Origin: Cryobacterium algoricola
GTDB taxonomy: Bacteria > Actinomycetota > Actinomycetes > Actinomycetales > Microbacteriaceae
Direction: 5' to 3'
DNA length: 64,000 nt
NCBI RefSeq assembly: GCF_004402485.1
Contig: NZ_SOFG01000023.1
Location: 1 to 64,000, forward strand
Below, piece by piece: positions 55,639 to 64,000 of the stretch (positions are counted from its first letter, which is position 1; the number at the start of each line of letters is the position of its first letter). The translations under genes were made by a program, and so were the position numbers. The notes beneath the pieces are model-generated. The model saw only the letters and a program-made list of their open reading frames with translations. It was not told where the DNA came from and did no database searches.

Positions 55639-57063
55639 CTAGTCTCCGCTCTTAGCCGCGGCTTCCGCCGCGTCGGTTCCCGGGCGGTTGGTCTGAACCC
55701 AGCCGTCCATATTGCGTTGTGGGGCCACGGTGAGAGCCAAAGCTCCGGCCGGTACGTCCTTGCGAACGATGGTTCCGGCACCGGTGTAAGCCCCGTCCCC
55801 AATCCTAACGGGCGCGACGAAGACGTTGTGCGACCCGGTGCGCACATGCGACCCCACGACGCTCGGCGATTTCGTCACGCCGTTGTAGTTCGCGAAGATC
55901 GTCCCTGCCCCGATATTGGAGTGCACGCCGACCGTCGCGTCGCCAACGTAGCTCAGGTGCGGCACCTTGCTGCCCTCTCCGATGACGGCATTCTTGGTCT
56001 CGACGAAGGTGCCGATCTTGCCGTCGGCGCCGAGAATGGTTCCGGGCCGCAGGTAGGAGAACGGGCCGACGGATGCGCCGGCGCCGATCACCGCGAGGGT
56101 CGCGTCCGTGCGCTTCACCTCGGCGTTCGCGCCGATCTCGCAGTCCACGAGGGTCGTGTCCGGTCCGACCACGGCGCCGGTCTCGATGACCGTCGCCCCG
56201 AGGATCTGGGTGCCGGGCTTGATCGTGACGTCGGGCGCGATCGCGGCGGCGAGGTCGATCCAGGTCGTCGCGGGGTCCTGCACGGTCACGCCGGCGAGCT
56301 GCCAGCCGCGCACGATGAGCGCGTTGAGCTGCCGGGCGGACTCGGCGAGCTGGGCCCGGTCGTTGATGCCGGCGACGAGCCAGGCATCCGCCACCGGGAC
56401 GGCACGCACGTCGGAGCCGGACTTACGGAGCAGGCCGATCACGTCGGTGAGGTACTTCTCGCCCTGGGCGTTCTCGGTGGTGATGAGGGCGAGCTGAGCA
56501 CGCAGTTCGGCGATGCCGAAGACATACACACCGGCGTTCGTCTCCGTGATCAGGCGTTCCTCCGGGCTGGCGTCCTTCTGTTCCACGATGCGGTCGAACG
56601 CTCCGGCCGCGTCGCGCACGATGCGGCCGTAACCGGTGGAGTCGTCGGGGAAGGCGGACAGGACGGTCGCAGCGACGGCGCGTTCGCGGTGCGCGGTGAT
56701 GAAGCTCGCGAGGGTCGCCGCGTTCAGGAGAGGCACGTCGCCGCTGACGACGAGCACGTCACCCTCGAAGTCGACGGGCAGGGCCTCGATGGCCTGCTCG
56801 ACGGCGCGGCCGGTTCCCGGCACCTCGTCCTGGTCGACGACGATGCTCTCGGGCAGGTCGGCCTCGACGATTTCGACGAGCCGGTCACGCTCGTGGCGCA
56901 CGACGGTCACGACGTGCGCGGCGTTCAGCGCGGATGCCGTCGCGAGCACGTGGCTGAGGATGGGCAGCCCGGCGAGGGGGTGCAGCAACTTGGGGGTCGC
57001 GGATTTCATCCTGGTGCCCTGGCCTGCGGCCAGAACGACGATGGCGAGACGGGAATCGGTCAC
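55639..57063 (-). CDS. glmU: bifunctional GlmU (N-acetylglucosamine-1-P uridyltransferase / glucosamine-1-P acetyltransferase)
   Basis: 474 residues from the GTG at 57063 with GAGGA just upstream; the longer frame to 57240 runs across the tRNA gene and is rejected. The N-terminal pyrophosphorylase domain opens LAAGQGTRMKS. The C-terminal left-handed beta-helix has SYLRPGT, GTFVETKNAVIGEGSK and SYVGDATVG, with the acetyltransferase residues in ANYNGVTK. It makes UDP-GlcNAc for peptidoglycan. Immediately followed by prs. Confidence 0.97.
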   Translation of the reverse strand: MTDSRLAIVVLAAGQGTRMKSATPKLLHPLAGLPILSHVLATASALNAAHVVTVVRHERDRLVEIVEADLPESIVVDQDEVPGTGRAVEQAIEALPVDFEGDVLVVSGDVPLLNAATLASFITAHRERAVAATVLSAFPDDSTGYGRIVRDAAGAFDRIVEQKDASPEERLITETNAGVYVFGIAELRAQLALITTENAQGEKYLTDVIGLLRKSGSDVRAVPVADAWLVAGINDRAQLAESARQLNALIVRGWQLAGVTVQDPATTWIDLAAAIAPDVTIKPGTQILGATVIETGAVVGPDTTLVDCEIGANAEVKRTDATLAVIGAGASVGPFSYLRPGTILGADGKIGTFVETKNAVIGEGSKVPHLSYVGDATVGVHSNIGAGTIFANYNGVTKSPSVVGSHVRTGSHNVFVAPVRIGDGAYTGAGTIVRKDVPAGALALTVAPQRNMDGWVQTNRPGTDAAEAAAKSGD

Positions 57064-57145
57064 GGGGTCCTCGTGCTTCTGTATTGCCGGCCGGGGGGAC
57101 CGGATGCGGGCGCCACTGGAATGCAGCACTGGAAATGATCTACTG

Positions 57146-57217
57146 CTCCGCCGCCAGGACTCGAACCTGGACCTAACAGCTCCAAAGGCTGTCGTGCTGC
57201 CATTACACCACGGCGGA
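57146..57217 (-). tRNA. tRNA-Gln (anticodon UUG)
   Basis: 72-nt cloverleaf on the minus strand: acceptor TCCGCCG/CGGCGGA with discriminator G, anticodon stem ACAGC/GCTGT around CTTTGGA (anticodon TTG), and T stem CCAGG/CCTGG around TTCGAGT. CCA is not encoded. It lies upstream of glmU on the same strand. Confidence 0.95.
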
Positions 57218-57341
57218 ATTCGTCGACCGGGGCCGACCAACGCTGATAAGTCTGCCAGAAGTATCGGACACGGCGCACAGCCGGGCGCGTCGACGACCTG
57301 TACCGGTGAGCGGATGCCCCGGCTAGCCGGATAATAGGACG

Positions 57342-57833
57342 ATGCCCGGCAATGACGAAGTAGACCGCATCGTGGATGCCTGGCTGCGCGAGCGGCCGGA
57401 CCTCGATTTCGCCCCGTTGCAGGTACTCAGCCGGGTCGGTCGCCTCGCCAAGCACCTCGACCGGGCCAGGCGCACCGCGTTCTCCCGCTCCGAACTGGAA
57501 TCGTGGGAGTTCGACGTGCTGTCGGCGCTCCGCCGCGAGGGCGCGCCATACGAGCTCAGCCCCAAGGCGCTGCTGCAGCAGACACTGGTGTCGAGCGGAA
57601 CCATGACCAACCGGATCGACCGGCTCGTCGAGCGCGGCCTCGTCACCCGACGCACCGACCCCAACGACGGCCGCGGCATCTTCGTCGTGATGAACCCCGA
57701 CGGGCTGATCCGGGTCGACGCCGCGATCACGCGCCTCGTGGACGCGGAGGCCGAACTGCTCTCCACCCTCACGGCGGGAGAACGCGAACGCCTCGCCTCC
57801 CTGCTCCGCAAACTCAGCCTCGACTTCGACTGA
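57342..57833 (+). CDS. MarR-family regulator
   Basis: 163 residues. A winged helix-turn-helix of the MarR type: the first ~50 residues form the dimer helix, LSPKALLQQTLVSSGTMTNRIDRLVERGLV is the recognition region (about 75-105), and the wing carries RTDPNDGRGIFV. No target gene is obvious, because the CYTH-CHAD gene is convergent and the upstream neighbour is the tRNA-Gln gene on the opposite strand. It may act on a distant gene. Confidence 0.9.
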   Translation: MPGNDEVDRIVDAWLRERPDLDFAPLQVLSRVGRLAKHLDRARRTAFSRSELESWEFDVLSALRREGAPYELSPKALLQQTLVSSGTMTNRIDRLVERGLVTRRTDPNDGRGIFVVMNPDGLIRVDAAITRLVDAEAELLSTLTAGERERLASLLRKLSLDFD

Positions 57834-57859
57834 GCCGACCCCTCGCCTGGCCGGGCCGC

Positions 57860-59389
57860 CTACAGGGCGGACTTCGGGAAGCTCTTCCACGCCGAGCGGA
57901 ACCGGCTCTCGAGGTGGGCGCCGCGGAACTGCTCTGTCGCATGCAGGCGACCGTAGGTGAACGAGTTCTCGTTCTCGATGTAGGCCTGCATTCCGAGTTT
58001 GAGCAGGACCCCCTTGGCTACGACGCTGTCGTGGTGCTCTCCGAGGATGTCCTGGACGAGCCGGGCGGAGGCCACCAGCCGCGCCGCCCGTTTCGGGCTC
58101 AGGGGCAGCGCCGACTCCGTCGAGTACCGGAGGCGCTTGGCGATCTTGCGCACCTCGTGCAGGGCGGCATCGTGGTCGGGGCCCTGCGGCACCTTGCGTG
58201 CGGCGCGGACGGCCTTGCGCAGCCGGTCGGCGTCGCGCGAGATGATCGACGGCGCTACGGAGCGGGCCGGCTTCTTGGCGAGCGCGGTGAACGGCGGGTC
58301 TGCGATGAGGGCGTCGAGGGCATCGAGGAGCCGGAAGTACCGCGGACTGTCCAGGGCGACGTCCGCGTACGCCTGCGCGGCGGTGAGATCGGCCGCGAAG
58401 TACGCGTCCAGGCGCTTTCCCACCTGTCCAACGACGAGCTTGGCCGGTTCCGACGACAGCAACCTGGCCAGGTTGTGGTGCAGGATCTCGTTGTCGCGGG
58501 TGGCCCCGAGCACCCGGGCGATCCACTGGAGCTCATCGCCGAGGGCGGTCGCGAGCCCGCCGGGAAGCAGGTCGCGATAGCTGGCCAGTACCGAACGCAT
58601 CCGCCGGGTCGCGACCCGCATCTGGTGCACGGCTTCGGCGTCGTCGCGGCGCACGAGCGGGTCCTGGCGCACGAGCGCGCGCATCTGGGTGTCGAGGTAG
58701 GCGAGCAGCAGCGCGCCCGTCGTGCTCGACCTCGTCGGGGCGGGCGGAGCGGCCGGGGCGTTGGCCGGGAGACGGTCGCCGAGGGCGCGGCCGAGCTTGG
58801 AGGGGTAGCCCGCACGGCTGACTCCCCCGGCGGCGAACGCGTCCGCGACGGCATCGAGGAGCGCGGGAGTGCCCTCGACGAGTTCTATCTCCCATTCCCG
58901 CCAGTCCTGGCTGAGCGGGCCGGGTGCGAGGCGGTCCGCCCGGACGCTGTCGTCGCAAACCTCGGCGAGCACGGCACCGGTCTCGCCGCGCAGCACGTGC
59001 ACGATCCGGTGATTGCGGAGCCGCACGACGGGCACGAGCACCTGGTCGCGCACGAGCACGCGCACGCGCTGCTGGAGCCCGGCGGGCACGAGCTCGGGGT
59101 CGCTCCCGAGCGGCTCGTGCACCTCACGGCGCTCGTCCGGGCCGCGCCCCTCGACCCCGGAGGGAAGCTTGAGGTGCCACCCCGCATCGTCCCCGCCGGT
59201 GCGTCGCCGGAGCGTGATCCGGTGTGCGGCAAGGGTGAGGTCTGCCGTGTCGTAGTAGACGGCGTCGAGCGATTGCTCGATCGGGGCATCCACCCAGGTC
59301 ACCCCGGGCAGGTCCTGCAGGGGCGGTAGAACGGATGCCGCGTCGACGTCGTACTTGCGCTCGATCTCTGCGAAATCCACGGCATTCAT
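57860..59389 (-). CDS. CYTH and CHAD domain protein
   Basis: 509 residues from the ATG at 59389. The N-terminal CYTH (triphosphate tunnel) domain carries the E-x-E-x-K signature as Glu8, Glu10, Lys12, and spans about 200 residues. The C-terminal CHAD domain (about 225-500) is helical with conserved His/Arg residues, for example DAEAVHQMRVATRRMRS. CYTH domains hydrolyse inorganic triphosphate-type substrates, and CHAD domains bind polyphosphate granules. A polyphosphate-related role is therefore likely, though the exact substrate is unknown. Confidence 0.92.
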   Translation of the reverse strand: MNAVDFAEIERKYDVDAASVLPPLQDLPGVTWVDAPIEQSLDAVYYDTADLTLAAHRITLRRRTGGDDAGWHLKLPSGVEGRGPDERREVHEPLGSDPELVPAGLQQRVRVLVRDQVLVPVVRLRNHRIVHVLRGETGAVLAEVCDDSVRADRLAPGPLSQDWREWEIELVEGTPALLDAVADAFAAGGVSRAGYPSKLGRALGDRLPANAPAAPPAPTRSSTTGALLLAYLDTQMRALVRQDPLVRRDDAEAVHQMRVATRRMRSVLASYRDLLPGGLATALGDELQWIARVLGATRDNEILHHNLARLLSSEPAKLVVGQVGKRLDAYFAADLTAAQAYADVALDSPRYFRLLDALDALIADPPFTALAKKPARSVAPSIISRDADRLRKAVRAARKVPQGPDHDAALHEVRKIAKRLRYSTESALPLSPKRAARLVASARLVQDILGEHHDSVVAKGVLLKLGMQAYIENENSFTYGRLHATEQFRGAHLESRFRSAWKSFPKSAL

Positions 59390-59535
59390 GCACGACAGTG
59401 TACGCCAGGCCTTCGGCACTCCCGGGTGGCCTAAACCCCCGTCATGGGCCGAAAATGCCGTCCGACCCCGGGGACGCGCCGGCTGGGCGCAACGGAGTGC
59501 CGCACTCCGGTCATCGGGCGTTCCCGCCGACGGCG

Positions 59536-60294
59536 TCAGTCGGAGGGCTTGACGGCCGTGACGATGGCTCCGTGCATGCCGGGGGCGACCTCGTGGGTGT
59601 ACTCGACACTGATGTCGCTGAACCCCGCGGCGGCGAGCGCGTCGAGGTATTCCTGGTGGGAGAGTGCGCCGGCGATGCAGCCGGCGTAGCTGCCGCGCTC
59701 GATGCGGTCCTGCTCGCTGAGGTGGTTCTCCGCGACGACGTCGGAGATCCCTAGGCGCCCGCCGGGCTTCAGGACGCGGTACATCTCGGTGATGACGGCG
59801 GTCTTGTCCGCGGACAGGTTGATCACGCAGTTGGAGATGATGACGTCGATGGCCGTGTCGGGCAATGGAATCTGTTCGATCCGGCCCTTGATGAATTCCA
59901 CGTTCTCAGCGCCGGCCTTGGCGGCGTTGGACCGGGCGAGGGCCAGCATCTCGTCGGTCATGTCGAGGCCGTATGCGAACCCGGTGGGGCCGACCCGGCG
60001 TGCGGAGAGCAGCACGTCGATGCCGCCTCCCGACCCGAGGTCGAGCACGGTCTCGCCGGCGCGCAGGTCGGTGACGGCCGTCGGGTTGCCGCAGCCGAGG
60101 CTCGCCAGGAGCGCTTCCTCAGGCACTTCGGCCCCCTCGCCGCCGGTGTACAGGACCGATCCGAAGACGTCGCCGTTCCCGAGGTCGGTGGGCACGCAGC
60201 ACGAGGCGGACACGTCGGACACGTCGGTGAGCTGGAGCGCAGCGGCGGCATACCGCTCCCGGACGAGTTCGGTGATGTCGGATTTCTCGGTCAT
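59536..60294 (-). CDS. arsM: arsenite S-adenosylmethionine methyltransferase
   Basis: 252 residues, ATG at 60294 with GAAGGAAGG upstream. The SAM-binding motif is VLDLGSGGGIDVL. Cys residues suited to arsenite binding are present in SASCCVP (near residue 32), ISNCVINL and YAGCIAGAL. It methylates As(III) to methylated arsenicals in the cytoplasm. It lies 34 bp downstream of arsR on the same strand, so arsR-arsM form an operon divergent from arsD-arsA. Confidence 0.93.
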   Translation of the reverse strand: MTEKSDITELVRERYAAAALQLTDVSDVSASCCVPTDLGNGDVFGSVLYTGGEGAEVPEEALLASLGCGNPTAVTDLRAGETVLDLGSGGGIDVLLSARRVGPTGFAYGLDMTDEMLALARSNAAKAGAENVEFIKGRIEQIPLPDTAIDVIISNCVINLSADKTAVITEMYRVLKPGGRLGISDVVAENHLSEQDRIERGSYAGCIAGALSHQEYLDALAAAGFSDISVEYTHEVAPGMHGAIVTAVKPSD

Positions 60295-60328
60295 GAGCGG
60301 TTCCTTCCTTCGGACGATCCTGGGGTGG

Positions 60329-60679
60329 TCATGCGCTCGTCAGCAGTCGGGCGACCGAGTCGAGCGCGCCGGGCACGAGCGCAAAATGAGCCCAATTTCC
60401 GCGCTGGGTACGCGTGAGGAATCCCGCATCGGTCAGGACTTTGAGGTGATGGGACACGGTGGGCTGGCTCAGCCCGACCGGTGCGGTGAGGTCGCAGGCG
60501 CAGGCTTCCTGCCCCTCGGATGCGGCCACGATCGAGATCAGGCGCAGCCGGGTGGGGTCGGCGAGGGCCTTGAGCGATCGCGCGAGACCGACGGCATCCG
60601 CGGCGCCGAGCGTCTCCCGCGTCAGCGGCGCGCAGCAGGCGCCGACGTCGGCGACGGGGAGCAGGGAGGTGATCGACAT
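60329..60679 (-). CDS. arsR: ArsR-family arsenite-responsive repressor
   Basis: 116 residues from the ATG at 60679. An in-frame GTG at 60706 is rejected because it lies inside an operator box. With this start, Cys15-Cys16 (GACCAPL) fall exactly where the actinobacterial CgArsR arsenite site has its Cys pair, and further Cys residues (60 and 62, ACACDL) lie before the recognition helix VGLSQPTVSHHLKVL. As(III) binding should release it from the 18-bp boxes found before arsD and acr3. Confidence 0.93.
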   Translation of the reverse strand: MSITSLLPVADVGACCAPLTRETLGAADAVGLARSLKALADPTRLRLISIVAASEGQEACACDLTAPVGLSQPTVSHHLKVLTDAGFLTRTQRGNWAHFALVPGALDSVARLLTSA

Positions 60680-60697
60680 GGGCCCAGCATAGCCGCG

Positions 60698-60752
60698 TAT
60701 TGACACTTGTCGATATAGCGGGCCATACTGAGGGTATCGATGAATGTCGATA
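60698..60752. promoter_or_regulatory. tandem ArsR boxes and promoter in the arsR/arsD gap
   Basis: Box 1: TATTGACA CT TGTCGATA (60698-60715). Box 2: TATCGATG AA TGTCGATA (60735-60752). Both are 18-bp inverted repeats with centres 37 bp apart. For arsD, TTGACA inside box 1 (60700-60705) and CATACT (60724-60729) form a likely promoter with an 18-bp spacer, so box 1 covers the -35 element and box 2 lies near the transcription start. Confidence 0.85.
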
Positions 60753-60774
60753 TAGCGAACGAGGAGAATCCGAG

Positions 60775-61182
60775 ATGGCTGCCATTCGAATTTACGAGCC
60801 GGCCCTGTGCTGCGAGTCGGGGGTCTGCGGACCCGAGTCGGACGCGTCGCTCGTAACCATCACCGCGGACGTGCGCCGCCTCAAGGATCTCGGCGCCGAC
60901 ATCGAGCGCCACAATCTGGCCACCGACCCGACCGTGTTCATCGCCGACGAGACGGTCCGCGGCTTCATGCACACCGTCGGTTCGAAGGGACTCCCCCTCA
61001 CCGTCGTCGACGGGGTCACCGTCGCGACCGGAACCTACCCGAGCCGCGACGAGCTGCTCCGCTTCGCCGGCCTCGGCGACCCGGCGCTGGTCGTGCCCGC
61101 CCGCACCCAGCTGGGGCTGACCGATCGGGGCCAGACCGAGAAATCGGGCGGATGCTGCGGCGGCGGCTCCGGCTGCTGCTAA
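60775..61182 (+). CDS. arsD: ArsD arsenite metallochaperone
   Basis: 135 residues from the ATG at 60775 with GAGGAG before it. The arsenite-binding Cys12-Cys13-Cys18 triad appears as LCCESGVCGP, and the C-terminus adds a CCGGGSGCC cluster, as in long ArsD proteins. It collects As(III) from thiols and hands it to ArsA. It is followed by arsA after 10 bp. Confidence 0.94.
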   Translation: MAAIRIYEPALCCESGVCGPESDASLVTITADVRRLKDLGADIERHNLATDPTVFIADETVRGFMHTVGSKGLPLTVVDGVTVATGTYPSRDELLRFAGLGDPALVVPARTQLGLTDRGQTEKSGGCCGGGSGCC

Positions 61183-61192
61183 GCCGCCTCCG

Positions 61193-62977
61193 ATGAAATT
61201 CCTCGAGAACCCGCCCCGCTTCCTGTTCTTCACCGGCAAGGGCGGGGTCGGAAAGACCTCGGTCGCCTGCGCCACCGCCCTGGACCTCGCCGGTCAGGGT
61301 AAGAAGGTGCTGCTGGTCAGCACCGACCCCGCCTCGAACGTCGGCCAGGTGTTCGGCGTGACGATCGGGAACACAGTCACTCCCCTTGTCCGTGTGCCCG
61401 GGCTGTCCGCCCTCGAGATCGACCCGGAACAGGCCGCTGCGGCGTACCGGGAGCGCATCGTCGCACCCGTGCGCGGCCTGCTGCCCGACGACGAACTGGC
61501 CGGAATCATCGAGGGCCTGTCCGGTTCCTGCACGACCGAGATCGCCTCCTTCGACGAGTTCACGAGCCTCCTCGCCGACGAAGCCGTCTTCGGGCAGTAC
61601 GACCACATCGTCTTCGACACGGCGCCGACCGGGCACACGATCCGGCTGCTGCAGCTGCCGGGGTCCTGGACCGACTTCCTCGAGGCCGGCAAGGGCGACC
61701 CGTCGTGCCTCGGCCCGCTCTCGGGGCTCGACAAGCACCGCTCGATGTACGCCGCCGCCGTCGCGGCGCTGACCGATCCGGCGCGCACGCGCCTGATCCT
61801 CGTCGCCCGGGCGCAGGCATCCTCTCTCGGAGAAATCGAACGCACCTACCTCGAACTGAACCAGATCGGCATCGGCGGCGGCTTCGTCGTCGTGAACGGC
61901 GTGCTGCCCGCGGTCGCCGGCGCCGAGGACCTCACCCGCGCCGTCCGCGCCCGCGAGCGAGCCGCGCTGGCCGCCCTCCCCGCCGCTCTCGCCCACCTCC
62001 CGCTGGACGTGCTCGAACTCAAGGCCGCCAACATGGTCGGCATCCCGGCATTGCAGACGCTCTTCGCGGCGAGCGCCGAGGCGGACGAATCCGACACGAT
62101 CGGCCAGACTGTGGACACCGGGGACACCGGGGACATCCCCGACGCCCCGCTCGCGGCCCTCGTGGACGCGATCGAACGGGACGACCACGGCCTCGTGCTC
62201 TGCATGGGGAAGGGCGGGGTCGGCAAGACCACGATCGCCGCGGCCATCGCGGTCGCACTCGCCGGGCGCGGCCACGCCGTGCACCTCACCACGACGGACC
62301 CCGCCGCTCACCTCACCGAGACCCTGCACGGCAGCGTGCCCGGTCTCGAGGTGTCCCGCATCGATCCGGTCGAGGCCGTGCAGACCTACCGCGACCACGT
62401 GATGGCGACCAAGGGCACGGCCCTGGACGCGGAGGGCCGTGCGGCACTCGCCGAGGACCTCCTCTCCCCCTGCACCGAGGAAGTCGCCGTCTTCCAGCAG
62501 TTCTCCCGGGTCGTCCATGAGTCGCGCCGCAGATTCGTCGTCGTCGACACCGCCCCGACCGGGCACACGCTGCTCCTGCTGGATGCGACCGGTTCCTATC
62601 ACCGCGAAATGGCGCGGCAGATCGGCGACTCGCTTCCGTTCACGACACCGCTGATGCGCCTGCAGGACCCGGCGCTGACCAAGGTCATTCTGGTCACGCT
62701 CGCCGAGACGACCCCGGTGCTCGAGGCAGAAGGGCTGCAGGACGACCTCGAGCGGGCCGGCATCCGCCCGTGGGCCTGGGTCGTCAACGCCTCCCTCGCC
62801 GCGGCCCGCCCGACCTCGCCCTTCCTCCGTGCCCGGGCCGCGCAGGAGGTCGAGCAGATCGACCGGGTGCGACTGCTGGCGAACCGGATCGCCGTCGTCC
62901 CCCTCCTGCCGGAGGAGCCCATCGGGCAGGAGAAGCTGGCGGCACTGACCGCGCTCAGCCCGCAACCGGCCCGGTGA
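61193..62977 (+). CDS. arsA: ArsA arsenical pump-driving ATPase
   Basis: 594 residues made of two homologous halves. Walker A motifs are TGKGGVGKTS (about residue 14) and MGKGGVGKTT (about residue 338), and each half has the DTAPTGHT switch sequence. The halves are joined by a linker around residues 290-330 rich in Asp/Thr/Gly (DTGDTGDIPD). It hydrolyses ATP to energise arsenite extrusion through the membrane partner, here apparently Acr3 rather than ArsB. Downstream of arsD in one transcript. Confidence 0.95.
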   Translation: MKFLENPPRFLFFTGKGGVGKTSVACATALDLAGQGKKVLLVSTDPASNVGQVFGVTIGNTVTPLVRVPGLSALEIDPEQAAAAYRERIVAPVRGLLPDDELAGIIEGLSGSCTTEIASFDEFTSLLADEAVFGQYDHIVFDTAPTGHTIRLLQLPGSWTDFLEAGKGDPSCLGPLSGLDKHRSMYAAAVAALTDPARTRLILVARAQASSLGEIERTYLELNQIGIGGGFVVVNGVLPAVAGAEDLTRAVRARERAALAALPAALAHLPLDVLELKAANMVGIPALQTLFAASAEADESDTIGQTVDTGDTGDIPDAPLAALVDAIERDDHGLVLCMGKGGVGKTTIAAAIAVALAGRGHAVHLTTTDPAAHLTETLHGSVPGLEVSRIDPVEAVQTYRDHVMATKGTALDAEGRAALAEDLLSPCTEEVAVFQQFSRVVHESRRRFVVVDTAPTGHTLLLLDATGSYHREMARQIGDSLPFTTPLMRLQDPALTKVILVTLAETTPVLEAEGLQDDLERAGIRPWAWVVNASLAAARPTSPFLRARAAQEVEQIDRVRLLANRIAVVPLLPEEPIGQEKLAALTALSPQPAR

Positions 62978-62983
62978 CCCGGG

Positions 62984-63035
62984 AATCGACATTCGTCGAT
63001 AGAGTGGGACCGCGCCATATCGACGTTCATCTATT
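62984..63035. promoter_or_regulatory. tandem ArsR boxes before acr3
   Basis: Box 3: AATCGACA TT CGTCGATA (62984-63001). Box 4: TATCGACG TT CATCTATT (63018-63035). They share the 8-2-8 layout of the two boxes before arsD, with centres 34 bp apart. This argues that acr3 has its own ArsR-controlled promoter although it follows arsA by only 84 bp. Confidence 0.75.
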
Positions 63036-63061
63036 TATTTCCTCTGATGCTGCGGAGCCCC

Positions 63062-64000
63062 ATGCCATTCCCTGAAACCCCGCCCGCAGCATCCGTCGCC
63101 GCCCCGGCCACCGCTCCGGTCATCGCTCCGGCCCGCCTCGGGTTCACCGACCGGCTCCTCCCGGTCTGGATTCTCGCGTCCATGGGTCTCGGGCTGCTGC
63201 TCGCGGTCGTCGCCCCCGGCATCGGCGCACTGCTCGGCGCGTTCACGATCGGTTCCGTCAGCGTGCCGATCGCCATCGGCCTGCTGGTGATGATGTACCC
63301 GGTGCTCGCGAAGGTGCGGTATGCGGATGCCCGCGCCGTCGCCGGCGACAAGCGACTGCTGATCTCGTCACTCGTGATGAACTGGCTCGTCGGACCCGCA
63401 CTGATGTTCACGCTCGCCTGGATCTTCCTGCCCGACCTGCCCGAATACCGCACCGGGCTGATCATCGTCGGCCTCGCCCGCTGCATCGCCATGGTGCTGA
63501 TCTGGAACGAACTCGCCTGCGGAGACCGCGAGGCCGCCGCCTTCCTCGTCGCCGTCAACTCCGTCTTCCAGGTGTTCGCCTTCGCGGCGCTCGGCTGGTT
63601 CTACCTGCAGATTCTCCCGGCCTGGCTCGGCCTGTCCACCACGAGCGCAGAGTTCTCGATCTGGGCGATCACCGCGAGCGTGCTCGTGTTCCTCGGTATC
63701 CCGCTCCTGGCCGGCTACCTGTCCCGCCGGGTGGGCGAGGCCACCCGCGGCCGGGACTGGTACGAAAGCCGGTTCCTCCCGCGCGTCGGCCCGTTCGCGC
63801 TTTACGGGTTGCTCTTCACGATCGTGCTTCTCTTCGCACTCCAGGGCCGACAAGTCATCGACCACCCCCTTGACGTGGCCCGCATCGCCCTGCCGCTCTT
63901 GGTCTACTTCCTCGTCACCTTCCTCACCGGGTTCCTGCTCGGCAGGCTCATCGGCCTGCCGTACGAGCGCACCGCGACCCTCGCCTTCACCGCGGCGGGC
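63062..64000 (+). CDS. acr3: ACR3-family arsenite efflux permease, partial (runs off right edge)
   Basis: 313 codons are visible from the ATG at 63062 (GGAG four nt upstream), with no stop before the window end. A 35-residue Pro/Ala-rich N-terminus precedes about nine visible membrane helices. The conserved Cys and surroundings of the ACR3 family are seen in GLARCIAMVLIWNELACG. It exports arsenite by proton-coupled transport and may be energised by ArsA. Regulated by the boxes just upstream. Confidence 0.94.
   Translation, partial: MPFPETPPAASVAAPATAPVIAPARLGFTDRLLPVWILASMGLGLLLAVVAPGIGALLGAFTIGSVSVPIAIGLLVMMYPVLAKVRYADARAVAGDKRLLISSLVMNWLVGPALMFTLAWIFLPDLPEYRTGLIIVGLARCIAMVLIWNELACGDREAAAFLVAVNSVFQVFAFAALGWFYLQILPAWLGLSTTSAEFSIWAITASVLVFLGIPLLAGYLSRRVGEATRGRDWYESRFLPRVGPFALYGLLFTIVLLFALQGRQVIDHPLDVARIALPLLVYFLVTFLTGFLLGRLIGLPYERTATLAFTAAG

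Noticed and set aside
54613-57138. An 841-codon plus-strand open frame
   Set aside because: Antisense to prs and glmU and lacks any ribosome site or recognisable domain.
60680-60706. GTG at 60706 as start of arsR
   Set aside because: It lies inside ArsR box 1 and would put the regulatory Cys pair nine residues out of register with CgArsR.

Overview
The window is a high-GC, gene-dense stretch of an actinobacterial chromosome. I infer a member of the Micrococcales, probably Microbacteriaceae. The reasons are the GC-rich codon use with many GTG starts, the backbone order eno-ftsB-DUF501-subtilase and hisS-mazG-mfd-pth-rplY, the MalF/MalG-type sugar transporters without their own ATPase, and the actinobacterial ArsR (N-terminal Cys pair) with an ACR3/ArsA/ArsD system. 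No transposase, integrase, phage gene, rRNA or CRISPR array was found.

Layout. 1-4 kb (minus): the N-terminal part of a GH1 glycosidase running off the left edge, a sugar-lactone oxidase and a fold-III PLP aldolase/deaminase. 4-14 kb: an Ig-repeat membrane protein, a Ppx/GppA phosphatase, an editing deacylase, a GNAT acetyltransferase, an MFS exporter, a YaaH/SatP-type permease, a putative diiron oxidase, an unknown membrane protein and a decayed sulP sulfate-permease pseudogene. 14-34.6 kb is a plant-glycan/glycoside utilisation region with three units. Unit (i) is a lacI-controlled locus with an ABC importer, a GH63-like enzyme and a GH127 beta-L-arabinofuranosidase. Unit (ii) is an ABC importer with a GH51 alpha-L-arabinofuranosidase behind a promoter carrying two tandem operators. 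Unit (iii) is a bgl-type system: LicT/BglG antiterminator, RNA antiterminator plus terminator, PTS EIIBCA, 6-phospho-beta-glucosidase and a HAD phosphatase. An APC permease lies between (i) and (ii).

34.6-39.6 kb is an accessory stretch of small enzymes with local regulators (two VOC proteins, HxlR, two TetR proteins with clear palindromic operators, an alpha/beta hydrolase and an antibiotic-biosynthesis-type monooxygenase). It ends in an AT-richer gap next to a tRNA with anticodon UAA. 39.8-57.2 kb is mostly housekeeping: ndh, subtilase, DUF501, ftsB, eno, hisS, mazG, mfd, pth (apparently starting at CTG), rplY/ctc, gnd, prs, glmU and tRNA-Gln. 57.3-64 kb holds a MarR regulator, a CYTH-CHAD protein and an arsenic locus: arsR-arsM divergent from arsD-arsA and then acr3, which is cut by the right edge.

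The units work together simply. The two ABC operons and the glycosidases would import and cleave arabinose-containing oligosaccharides, while the PTS unit takes up beta-glucosides. In the arsenic locus ArsR appears to act on four near-identical 18-bp boxes in two pairs, one pair before arsD and one before acr3. I found no clearly new multi-gene system. The strongest second-look items are the ArsR box architecture, the bgl attenuator, the CTG start of pth, the sulP pseudogene, the altered GH1 active-site motifs and the short-variable-loop tRNA-Leu(UAA).
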